From Copromyces sp. CBS 386.78 (taxonomy: Eukaryota > Ascomycota > Sordariomycetes > Sordariales > Sordariaceae): DNA of 64,000 bases. Shown in pieces: positions 45,269-56,536 of this stretch (position 1 is its first letter; the number at the start of each line of letters is the position of its first letter). The stretch lies in NCBI GenBank assembly GCA_030685235.1, contig MU839120.1, positions 124,001 through 188,000 of the forward strand, in the 5' to 3' direction. The notes under the pieces were generated by a model. The model did not search any database. It had not been told where the DNA came from and saw only the letters and a list, made by a program, of their open reading frames with translations. The translations under genes were made by a program, and so were the position numbers.

Positions 45269-47320
45269 TCAAAAAGACAGATATGTATTTGACATGGCAA
45301 ACGGCCAAGTCCAGTCTTGCAGCAGCTCGTCAGGGAGTTGGAATTGGGCCGATAAATCAGGGTCAGGGAGTGCCGCCGCTTCGTCCCAACTGCTCTTGTT
45401 CGATGTGTCCTCTCGAGAGACCGAAGCTGAGAAATCCGCGGGATGTTGTGTTTGCGTAGCTCGCCCACCACCTCGGGAGCCCATGTACTCTTCAATGCGC
45501 GCAACGAGACCTCGAAGTCTCTGGCCAGCGCCACCACTTCGATGAAGGCAAGCTTCCAGGCTTTCCAGCAGCTCGGCCATGGAGAGAAGCAAGTCCCGTA
45601 CGACGCAGCATGAGCTTTCTGATAGCGGCCCTTCCATGACCGACCCTAGAATGGTGCCAATCCCGCCGATGTGGTATATCAGAGGGGCGCTAATTGCTCT
45701 CAGGTATGGCTTCGGTACCTGATGGAAAGTAGCCAGTATGTCGCTTACAACGGAGCACTTTCTTTCCGCATCAGGATCAGCCTCGAGAGAAAGGGCGACC
45801 ATCTTCAGGAGAGCCATCGACGCTTGGATATTTGCGGCTTGAAATCCGTAGATATCTTTAGCTGGATCGCCCGTGCACGGTCGGAGTTGCTTGAAAATGG
45901 GGGGCAAGGCCATGTACAGCTCGTTAACGCGATCCTGACTGGACATGTTGAGGGCTGGAGTCGATACAGATTCGCCTGCCATCAAGTAAAACCTCGAAGA
46001 CCGAGTTCGCAACCTGCTCAAGTTATGCTCCAGTATACGATATAGATCCGTGGTAAAGTTCCACCCGACCATCCAATGGGTCCTGTCCAAGGGCGCGCTT
46101 TCAGTTTCGTTACAGTCCCTTCCAGTAGGATACTCGACTTTCGCATGGCTTTCTTGAAAATGGATGCAGCCGTCCCAAACAATGGACGAATAGACATCGA
46201 GCGTGTAGAATGACCAATACTAGACAAAATCAGTCAGTACAGACTCCATACAGAGTGGGTGCTGAAGTACGGGCACATACCAATCTCCGCCGTTCCTCTC
46301 TCTCGGTAGGAAGTAACCCACCCGGCCAGTTAGCTTCATCATGCCACTGATTGACAGCAAGCATAGTGAAATAATGGCCGATATACATCTGCATCGCCCC
46401 GATCCTAGCATCCTGAAGGCTTGCGAGCGCCAACAGCGCAAAGCCTCTGAGATAGTCAAAGTCTCGGCATTGAAGAAGGTCTTTGGGAGTGGGAAGTGCT
46501 TCTTCTGCGGCGGCAAAGAACATCTGTGCTGGCGGCATCATTCCCACGCTCACCACCACATCATCCTCACCATCCTGGCCACCATGTGACGCACTTGTTG
46601 GCGCGCCGTCCCTCACCCGAGCTGAAGCAAGTGCACAAGCCGCCATCACAGAACAGAAGAATGGGCGGTTGCGAGAATGTTCTAGCGTTTCAAGTCTCTG
46701 ATCGAGCCTGACGGGGTCAAAGTAGGGAAAGCTAGACCCACGCACGTGTGTATATCAGGAAATGTATTCTCACATACGTCAAATAGGGGACCGGACTCAC
46801 TCACATGGGGTAAACAGTCTCGTGGTAGGCAGCTAGCAGCTTCCTGATGACCGGGGTAGAAGTTCGGGCGAAGCCTTGCCATGCTGGGCTCAGAAGCTCA
46901 CTCCGGCGCTCGTTTGTAGCGGAGCTGCTTCCTGCGTCGGCTAAGTCGATGCGGTCATCGCCGCCGATCTGGGGTGGCTGACAAGTAGATGGGACTTCGG
47001 GATGAACCCGTCCAGCTTCCTCGCTAGCGATGCCATGGCCTATATCATCCAAACGATCACCTGGTCCTGCAGGATTTTGAGAACTTCGGCCACGCCTCAA
47101 GGGCCGAAGATAGGTGCATGAGATGTCGAACTCGGCACAGTTTTGACAACGACCAGTCGGGTCTAGCTGAGTTTTCTGGCATTTGATCCGGCGTTTATGG
47201 CAAAAATCACCTGACAGAATCTGTTAGCTGGATCGTGAAGGTCTGCCAACTAACTGACTTACATGCCCTCGAATTTCGAAGCAGCCGGCGGGGTCTCGGA
47301 GAGGCTGGCAACTGGTTCAT
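45269..47320 (-). CDS. Zn2Cys6 fungal transcription factor
   Basis: Minus-strand exons 47263-47320, 46805-47210, 46282-46731 plus base 46281, and 45269-46219; introns of 52, 73 and 61 nt; 621 residues. The N-terminal binuclear zinc cluster reads CDFCHKRRIKC, then RCQNC and a final SCTY, i.e. CX2CX6C...CX2CX6C; its first Cys codon is split by intron 1. A fungal-specific regulatory domain follows: LLAAYHETVYPIFPYFDPVR, formed across intron 2, then YLRGFALLALASLQDARIGA with YIGHYFTMLA, and EREERRRLYWSFYTLDVYSS formed across intron 3. It is a nuclear DNA-binding regulator, possibly local to the AnmK/transporter/ABC group because it sits between them. An alternative unspliced reading of each junction hits a stop, which supports the model. 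Confidence 0.88.
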
Positions 47321-47520
47321 GTCGGAAGGCCCGAATTCCTACTATATAGGCATGGTAGGTATCGCGATGAATGACAAGGAGGAAACATACCTTATTGATG
47401 ACGGTGTGGCGGGATTAGTAAGAATAAGGTAGGTACGTAATGTAATGAATAGGGTCAATGACTAGGAACGCTGACTCAGCCATTTAGATTAGATAAGGAA
47501 GCGACGTGCGACTGACCGTG

Positions 47521-47676
47521 ACTGCCTCTGTTGCATCTCTCTCTCTTTCTTTCTTCCTCTCTTTACTTCTATCTTTTTAGTTCTTCCAATTCGCTCCTCC
47601 GCATCTATCCGTCGTGGTAAAAAAAAAAAAAAAGAATGAAACCAAAAAAAGTAAAAAAAAAAAAAAAAAAAAAAAG
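47521..47676. repeat. Low-complexity CT tract and poly-A runs
   Basis: A CT-rich stretch (47530-47580) is followed by A runs at about 47619-47633 and 47653-47675 broken by a few bases. It lies in the upstream region of the Zn2Cys6 gene and the 3' flank of the ABC gene (spacer 47321-47766, no gene). Poly(dA:dT) excludes nucleosomes and may matter for the regulator's promoter. Confidence 0.7.
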
Positions 47677-47766
47677 AACAACAATCACATTACGAACATT
47701 GCCCTCTCCACCACACACTCACCCTGTACACTCCCCCTTTCACTATCACCTACAGACCACCATCCC

Positions 47767-50700
47767 TTACACTCTCATCCCCTCCAACACTCTCTCCAAA
47801 TCCTCACTCTCCCCACTAAACCTAACCATCTCCCAAAACACTCCCTTAGCCTTATACAATTCCTCGGGCGAACCCACCTCTACCACCCTCCCTCCTCCTA
47901 TAACCACAACCAAGTCATAATCAACAATCGTCCTCAACCGATGCGCAATCGTCACCAGGGTCCTCGTCTTCTCACCCTCGGTGTTGCCAAGTTCCTTCCG
48001 CAGCGCCACTTGGATTCCTCTGTCCGTCTGATAATCCATGCTCGCCGTCGCCTCGTCTAGGAGCATCAGCTTGGACTTGCGGACTAGGGCCCGGCATAGG
48101 GACAAAACTTGGCGTTGACCGTGTGAGAAGTTCTCGCCTTTGGCTTGGACACTGGTGTCGAGGGAGAGGGAGCCGGGGCTGGCGCCGCTGGGCGGGGACG
48201 AGGAGGAAGAGGAGACAAGAGGAGTTCGTTCGGTAGGTACCGTGTCGTTGCCGTCAGTTGTCTCAGCCTCGTTGATACTGTTATGACTACTGGCCTCACG
48301 GAAATCAAAGGACGCAATGCCGGCGCAGGACCTGAGGGCGTTCTCCAGTGTCTGAACGGGCGCGGTGCCGGATGGATCAAGGTTGGTTCTGACGGTGCCG
48401 TTGAATAGTGTGGCTTCTTGGGGAATGATGGTTAGTGCCTGCCGAAGCCTTTTGCGCGAGATTCTCGTAATGTCGACGCCGTCGTAAAGGATTTGCCCGG
48501 AGACGATGTGGGTAAAGCGGAGGAGGGAGAGGACGAGCTAGAGGATGAGATGAAGCAGGTTAGCCAAGTATACTGACAGAAAAGAATAGTCGACGTGGCA
48601 GTGCTGCTTACTGTGCTCTTTCCGGAACCTGTACGTCCTACAACGGCAACACGTTGACCGGCCTTGAATTTGAGACTGATATCCTTGAGGATGTCAGGGC
48701 CGTCAGGATCGTATCTGACTGTAACGTTGCGGAATTCAATAGCGCCTGTCCTTGGCCAATCCTCAGGAACCTCAAGCAATGAAGGCTCTTCATGGCTTTC
48801 GCTATAGGTATCGGGTTGACGCAAGCCATCTTTTTCGTCTTCGGTAGGAAGCTTGACGTACTCCTCAACGCGATGGAACTGTCACAGGATCAGATTAGCC
48901 CAGGTCCATTACGATGCCTGTTACCAAGGTAGAAAGAAGCTACAAAACTTACACTCTGCAGTTCCACCTCCAAGTCGTTCATATACCTCACAAAACGCAG
49001 AATCTGCGAACTCAAGCCCGTCGCATTGCTCAGCGAAAAGCCCACCAGCCCAGCCTCCACAACACCGACCTTCCACACGGCAATCGCACCAGCAGAGACA
49101 GTGACCAGCGCAGCGACAAAGTCGATCCGAACACCGATCCACCGGTTCAGGTTGAACGATGTTTCCTGGGACCGCGAAAAAGACCTTAGCCGCTCCGCCA
49201 ACTGATCACGGAATGTGTCGGGCATGTTTGTTCTGGCACGTATAACCGCTAAACCAGCCATACTGCCACTAAACTGGGAGAAGACGGGGCTCTGGCTAGA
49301 CGAGACTAGCCTCTTCAGGACGACGGCTGTTCGGATGTACATCTCGCCACAGACGATACCTATTCCGACCGTGAGAAGGGCAGGCAGCATGAAGATAGGC
49401 ATGATGGAACTGACGGCGCCGACCTTAAACAAGATGCCTATGGCCTCCTGGATAAAAGATTGAACGGCAGAGCTTAGTTGACTGTCTCTATATTTGGAAT
49501 TGGTTTGGTTAGCACTCATCTTCGTACTTTTGGAGTGCCAGCAAGCATTTCGAGGTTAGAGAAATCGAGCAATGGATTAGATACTCACAATGACCCAACA
49601 TCTCGGCTGAACCGATTGACAACCCGTCCCACTGGTATGTTCTTCCACCAGCCCAACGAGACATTCAACACCCCCTCTATGAGCTCCCTGTGTAACTTGC
49701 GTGCGGCCAGCCATGCACCGCGATTGAAGATCAAAAAGCTGACTCCGCTCAGGAAGGCCTGGCCAAAGTTGGACGCAGCGTATATGGTGATATAAAACGC
49801 AACGTTTACAGCCTCTTTCTTGTTGTAGGCATTGACCCAAACCGAGAGCCACCATGTCGTTCCAAGAAGGGCAGCATTGGAAATAACGTTACTGCCAATA
49901 GCTAGAATAACGTACCCAATGCCACCAGTGTGAAGCATGTACCTGAGCACTAGACGCATGGAAGATTGTCAGCCAAGACCCCAGCGCAGGAGGAAAATAT
50001 GTAGAAATTAGGCATAGTTCTTACAAGTAAAGCGTCCTGATGTTCCGCTGGCACTCATCTCATTGGATATTTCGTCCTTGATCTTGGGAGAGCCCGCCCG
50101 GGTTTCGTCTGAAGCAAGTGGGACCTTTAAAGCGGCCGTGCTGTTCTCTTGGGACTCCCCATCGTTGGTGGTTCCATATTCCAGTTCCACATGTGTGCGG
50201 ACGACACCAATATTCCTTTCAATATTCTTGACCGTTCCGGCTTCCATTGTGATTGCGAGATCGGCTTGGGAAGCTACCCAAGGCATTTGAGTTACCAGAA
50301 TGACGGTCCTGCCCTTGAGCATATCACTGCAGAAGGAATGCTTCCACAGAGACGCAGACGTCTTGGCGTCGAGGGCAGAGAAGATGTCGTCCAGCAGCAG
50401 TAAGGGGGCCTTGGAATAGAGAGCTCGGGCAACTGCCACTCTTGACTTTTGTCCAAGTGAAAGTGAGTTGCCGTTTTCTCCAACCTCAGTCAGGTCTCCT
50501 TTGGGAAGCTGTTCGAAGTCCAAGCCCAAGCAGCATGCCTCGATAACCCTGTCATACCTGACCTGTTCAAAAGGAGCGTGAAATAGGATGTTGTCGCGTA
50601 TTGTCTCGCTCTGCAGCCATGGTGTCTGGGATGCAAAAGCGACATCGCTGGGCCTGGTTACCGTTCCCTCCTCAAGGGTGGTCTCTCCCAAGATAGACAG

Positions 50701-52738
50701 GAGAAGGCTCGTCTTCCCACTCCCGCTCTGACCAGTGATTATGTTAAGGCCTCCCTCTACGAAGTCGATGGAGATGTCTTTGAGGAAAAAAGGTGCCTTC
50801 TTGCTACGCCGGAAAGTGGCTTTCTCAATTCGCAGCGGACCTTCTGGATATTGGGTCAACGGTGCGAGATTTGAATAAAACTTGTCCAGACGCTCCATGG
50901 AGACATGTGCGTTAGTAAGGATTCGTGACATCTGAGAAACATGTCCCATATTCCGCCTCAGGGTCATCACCACGGACAAAGTGGTGAAGGCAATAGGGGC
51001 AGTTAGGGGCTGCTTCATCACCCCGACGTACAGGCTGAAGATGAGCAGTAGGGTAATGACGGGGATAAGTTCGCCCATCTGTCCGAGAAGAGCGTACCAT
51101 AGGCAGATGTGCCAAAGTTGTTTTTGCTCGTTCTCTCGCGCTTCCTGAATGCGTTCAATGATAGCATCTTCCCAAGAGAAGTACTTGATGGCTCTGATGG
51201 CTTCGAGGTACTCGGAAATCAGAGATATACGTGAGTCTTGCGCCAACTTGGCCTTGCGTTGCGTTTTGGCCATCATGCGAGAAACCCAGGCTGGGAGCGG
51301 CATGGAGAGCACCAAGAAGGCAAGACCGACCAAACTTGTCCATCCGACAATCTTGTAAAGACCGATGATGCTGAGAGCAATGCCTACAGGGACACCGACA
51401 AGGCCAAGAATAGCATCTCTAGCCCTAAACACGGCATCGATGTCACTTGCCATCAGGTTGGCCAATCTTCCTGCCGACGTGCTTTGCATTCTTTGCTCTT
51501 TGGCACCCCTTGTGGCGATGTCATTGATAACGTCGTCTTCGAGTTCCATACTCGCCAAGGCCCTATGGTAGAGCTCTTGGGTCATGGCCGACTTGAGGCG
51601 GACGACGAGCCGGGTCGACGTAAAGACGTACTGCTGCGTGGTGATTGACCTGCCCATAGGACCAACGAAGAGCAGTGCAAGCCAAATAACGGGATGCAGC
51701 ACAGCATCATCGGGGGCCGATATATAATTCAGAATCTGGTACATGGCAAAAGGGGCGACAAGGTCGAGGGCGAACGAGAAACCGATCCAAAAAGACATGG
51801 CAAGGATTTCGCTGCGCTGAAAGGAGAGGACAGTCCACATGGTCGTTTTGCATCTTTGACGGACCTTGAGAATCCTGTCAAGTAGAAGCGAGGGCTCATC
51901 ATACCAAGGAAGTCCTGGAAGGTCATGCATGTCGAGTTGGGTGCGCCAGCCTTTCCAAATCAGCGGGGTCAGCCAGCCAAAGCTGAAGTAGAGGACGAAC
52001 CAGCTGCTTGTTTCTTCAGGAGTAGGTTGTGCGTCGGAGATGTGTTTGTGCACGGCCAGATTTTCGATGGCAGGCGGAGGTGCCCATTCTCTGGGAGTGA
52101 CGAGAGCAATGAGCGACGCGAATGCCAGACTTTGGACAGCACCGACCGCCGTCTTTTCAACAGTCTCGTCCGAGTTCATCTTGAGCGAGGGGAGGAGATA
52201 GGCTGTGGCCAAGGTAACAAGGGAAGTGAAGAGGAGGAAGTTGATCTGATGCAGGCTCACGCGCTGCCATTTTGGCGGGGCTAGCAAGCGGGCAAGGCCT
52301 AGAAGAAAAGCAAGGCCGACAGGAAGAGCGTCGCACCAATATTGATGGTAGTGGTAGCCGTTGAGAAGGGTGAAGGTGAAGGCAGCCCCACGAGAGACTT
52401 GGGAGAGGATCTCATGAGGCAGACTGAATCGGACCGCCTTTGTGGTTTCTGGGATGTTGACGAAGGAACTGTAGCGGCAGGTGGTTTCTATCACCGTCCA
52501 TACAAGGACGAAGGCCACAAGACAAGTCTGAATGACGCCCGACTTGGCGATGCGCGAACCCTCGAGAACCCAGTCAGCACCGGGACTCCTGACCATATCA
52601 TTAGCAGATGCCTCTGAGAGCAAATTGCATATGGTCTTACCTCTGTATAGAGAGGTCGAGTGGCGCGTGAAACTGGCCATCGTGTATATCGTGGCCTGGG
52701 ATGCCAGGTGAGGCCCTGTAACGGATACCCCAATCCAT
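47767..52738 (-). CDS. ABCC/MRP-type full-size ABC transporter
   Basis: Minus-strand exons 52641-52738, 50025-52588, 49589-49949, 48953-49487, 48612-48878 and 47767-48537; introns of 52, 75, 101, 74 and 74 nt; 1531 residues. Layout is an N-terminal membrane region (TMD0-like), TMD1-NBD1-TMD2-NBD2, as in fungal multidrug/conjugate exporters. NBD1: Walker A GQSGSGKTS, signature LSLGQKSR, Walker B PLLLLDDIFSALD, but VTQMPWV where a switch His is expected. NBD2: Walker A GRTGSGKST, signature FSHGQRQV, Walker B LMLLDEATASMD, and IAHRLRTI with the His. So NBD1 is degenerate and NBD2 catalytic, typical of ABCC proteins. The start is uncertain: ATG at 52738 (CACCATGG) needs one fewer intron; an ATG at 52803 would need an extra 50-nt intron. 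Substrate unknown. Confidence 0.9.
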
Positions 52739-54449
52739 GGTGTTGAGAGGGCAAATGCTGCTCACAGTGTAGAGGTAGGCAGGTCCAAACAGTCGCTGGA
52801 CATGGTGTTACTGGTATCCTCTTTTATATGAGTCCATGAAGAGGGGAAAAGGATCAAGGCAGCCATTTGATCTTTTGATGGTACCCTGCTATACCAGTTT
52901 GGGTTGAGGCGTTCAGCGGGCTGTGAGTGGCTGTCCGGTGCCTCGCATTTATCCGGTGCAAGAACCCTACATGTCGCCATCAGCGCTTCTTAATGGGCGG
53001 ATATAACATCAGCGTATGGATGGAACGGATCATTGCCGGTGTAGTGATGATGGGAAATTCGAGTGTCGAGAACAAGGTTGATGACGTGATGTGATGGACG
53101 GCTTTCCGGCGAGGCGAGGCCTGAAAAGCGAGGCAGGTTGCTCGGCTATCAAGCTCGGAGCTAATCGGGTCGCGCTTATAGGTGGGTCGGGTGGCATAGG
53201 CACCACATAGGTACCCGCCCTTCCGGTAATTGGAGATAACTTACAGCACTACCTCACCTAAGGTATGTGACGGTAGGTCTTGGCTCTGGCTGTTTCCCAG
53301 TCAGGGTGAACCCCAGCCCTCGCATCGAGCCTTCCCTTTTGGGATTCTTTCTCCTCTTCAACTTCTTTTCCGCAAGTCCAAGTTAGGTAGCCATGGCCCA
53401 CGAGGTAGCGCAGGCCTTACACCCGTACCCTTTCTGGCCACGCGTGACATCCCCTACCTTTCACCGAGCCCAAAACAGACATCTCGGACATGGGAGCAGC
53501 AAAACCACCTCTCGCATGGACATATCTGTTGAAGGGCAACATCATCATATGGACGCAAGCCTTGGTCAAGTTGGCAGAGACCTCATGGCGAGCGAGTGAT
53601 AAAAACATTCGGACATGGAGATAGCATGTCTTTGTGTCGACCATGTCCCATCGTTGCACAACATACCAACAATCGACTTCGTTTAGCTTCCTTGCATAAC
53701 CTCGTGTTCTGATGCTGTGGAAACCTCTTGTCTTTATGCCTGGTTTGAATGGGTCGACGCAGCCAGTGTAACAAGTCAGGATGTCAGGTCGAGACTTTGA
53801 CTGCAAGGGAAGAGGACGGGAATACCTACGACTAGGCACTTGCAACCATGAGACCGGCAAGTGCCATGAAGCTTCCCCCTGCTCTTGCTCTCCATTCACA
53901 GAGGATTGGCATAACCTTCAGTCGAAAGGTACCCATTCATGGGCCATGATCCTCATGCTTAAAACCTATCCCATACCACACAAGCATGAACAGCATTGTA
54001 TTTGCTATCCTTACTTCGCTTCCTACTTCTTTCCAGTCAGTACCTATCAATATCCTATAACCAAGCTTTGGGATCTTACCTCTACTTCCGATTGCCGCTG
54101 TGTATTAACACAATACGTTGTGCTCCCTTCAACAGCATTCCTCCACCGTCATTGAGCATCGTTCCTGCCCCAAACTTACATTATTCCTTTCTGTGTCTTG
54201 TTCGGTAACACACCCCAAGTTAGTGCATAAAGGCCGTCTGCCCTCGTCCAAGACGATCCGTCTCTTCATCCTCGCACTCTCGGTCTACCGCCCCGTCTCT
54301 TTTTGGTGATTCTTGGACTCTGTCACTTTGGTCCCTCAACTTTAGTCCCACGCTCTTGTCGACGGTTCTGGTCCATACCGAGTCAGCCTCAACATCGATA
54401 GCTCTTTTTTGAAAGTTGGACAGCAAAGTTACAGCCATAACCTGCCGCA
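52739..54449. other. Divergent promoter region of ABC transporter and GH17 gene
   Basis: About 1.7 kb with no supported gene. It contains the upstream regions of both genes; the last 350 bp before 54450 are pyrimidine-rich on the plus strand. Short frames such as 53417-53899 minus have no recognisable domain. Confidence 0.5.
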
Positions 54450-55814
54450 ATGCACCACCTCTCGCGACTAGCAGCTTTGGCTGCCACTCTGTCAACGGCC
54501 ATGGGCGCTTACCAGGGCTTCAACTATGGCTCTTCGTTCACCAACGGCGCTGCCAAGCAACAGTCCGACTTTGAAGCTGAATTTCGAACAGCCCGGGGCC
54601 TCGTCGGTGCTCCTGCCGGAGGCTTCACCAGTGCCCGGCTATACACCATGATTGTTAGTTCAGCTCCCCACCCCCTTGTACCAGGTCTGAAGTCTCTGAC
54701 CACGAAACCCGTTGAACAGCAAGGTGGTACGGCAAATGCTCCCATCTCAGCCATCCCGGCTGCAATTGCTACCAAGACATCGCTTCTTCTTGGCCTATGG
54801 GCTTCGGCTGGCGATGCTGCGTTTGCCAACGAGCTACAAGCCCTCAGCTCTGCCATTCAGCAATACGGAACTGGTCTTGGTGGATTGGTAGCCGGTATCT
54901 CGGTGGGCAGCGAGGATCTGTATCGCATCTCACCTACCGGCCTTGAGAATAAGGAGAATCCCGGAGCTGCCCCTCTCACGATTGCCCATTACATCAAGCA
55001 GGTCCGTGACGTGATCCACAACACGGCTCTTTCAGGTGCCCCGGTGGGCCACGTTGATACCTGGACAGAATGGGTCAACAGTTCCAACCAAGTAGTCGTG
55101 GATGCTTCCGACTTTCTCGGCTTCGACGGCTACCCCTATTTCCAGAAAACGCAGCAAAACGACATTGGCCATAGCAAGTCCCTGTTCGATGACGCTCTGG
55201 GTGCCACCAAGGCTGCATCGCAGGGCAAGCCCGTTTGGATTACAGAGACGGGCTTCCCTCTCAGCGGGAAAACTATGGGCCAAGCTGTCCCTAGCATCCA
55301 GAATGCCAAATACTACTGGGACCAGGTTGGCTGTCCTCTGTTCGGCAGCACCAATGTCTGGTGGTACACGATGCAGGACTCTGCTCCGACAACTCCCAAT
55401 CCCAGTTTTGGTCTCATCGGGAACACGTTGACGACGACTCCCCTCTTTGACATCTCGTGTAACAGTGGCAAGCTGAGCCAGTAAGTGACATGACTGATGA
55501 AAAACTAACGTTCTACAAGTGTACTAACACTTGTTAGAAGCAGTTCTTCATCGATCAGTTCGCCTTCTGGAATCAGCTCTGCTCTGTCACAAACGGCGCA
55601 GTCGACATTCTTCAAGCCATCGGAGATGTCGACGATAACTTCAGCCACCACGTTTCTTGCTCCCGGTTCGAGTCTTGGTCCAAATGGCACGATGACTGTG
55701 GCTAGCTTCCCTTCGGGTACTGTGAGTACCGGAAAGGCAAGCTCCATCAAAGGGTCAATAGGGGATGCGGTTGCTGTCGTCATGATGGTGATGGTGATGG
55801 CTCTTTTTAGATAA
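54450..55814 (+). CDS. eglC: GPI-anchored GH17 endo-beta-1,3-glucanase (EglC type)
   Basis: Exons 54450-54653, 54720-55480 and 55538-55814; introns of 66 and 57 nt; 413 residues. The enzyme cuts or remodels beta-1,3-glucan in the fungal wall. A signal peptide covers about residues 1-20 (cleavage near AMGA). The GH17 fold carries the proton donor Glu in SVGSEDLYR (about E133) and the nucleophile in VWITETGFP (about E244), with [20 protein letters not shown] after it. A Ser/Thr-rich tail follows and the protein ends in a hydrophobic GPI signal ([16 protein letters not shown]). Intron 1 has length divisible by three and no stop, so retention would add 22 residues inside the barrel; splicing restores the family sequence [15 protein letters not shown]. 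The last intron ends in three in-frame acceptors. Confidence 0.93.
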
Positions 55815-56536
55815 TAACGCACTTCAGATAGCTTATCCTTTACAAGGACATAATCAATACTTATTTTATGGTTACTTAGCGTGCCCCATCTCGATGCTGG
55901 GCATCGGCCATGGTGTCGTGCTTCGTTGCTGCCCGAACCTTGCTGGCTGGGAGCTTCCATGCCAACTAAGGCGAATACAAAGTCAAGATGAAGGGTCGTT
56001 GAGGATGCAAAGGTGAAATGCCCGACGGGAGTTATGGAACCCCCGCCGGGCGGCACACGACACCTCCAGGGCACTGAGCGCTAATCCCCGCCACAGTGGG
56101 CCTATGTCAATTGACATCAGCCCTAAAAACGGGGTTGCGTAGGTAGCATTCAGAACAGCACTGAAAGTTGTCACGTTTTGCGGGGTCGGGTTTAAGGTGA
56201 CGAGCCCCGGGCCCTTCCATTTTCTGGGCACTGTCTTTGACTGTGCCGTCCTCGTTGTTGGCGCCGCCGCCGGCCGGAACGAGGCGACAATAAGAGATGA
56301 ACAGCTCAGCTTGATAGTCCCCACTCTCTCTCTCCCCAGCTGCCCATGTCTCTCTGAATCCCGTTTTCCCCTTTTCCTTTTCCTCTTCCCTCTTCTTCAT
56401 CACCTTCCTCGTTGCCTTGTTCTTGTCTTGCCTTGCGACTATTGTCCGGTTCTCCTGTTTCCGGTTCCAATTGACAGTGTTTCTGAGCTCTTCAATATCC
56501 AATTGCAACCTTCCATCCATCCATCCACCATCCAAC
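55815..56536. other. Intergenic between GH17 and ZIP genes
   Basis: About 720 bp, holding the GH17 3' flank and ZIP upstream region; C/T-rich from 56320 to 56530. Frames on the minus strand here have no recognisable domain. Confidence 0.5.

Noticed and set aside
47614..48060. 148-codon plus-strand frame starting in the poly-A tract
   Set aside because: Lys-run from homopolymer, then antisense to the last exon of the ABC transporter.
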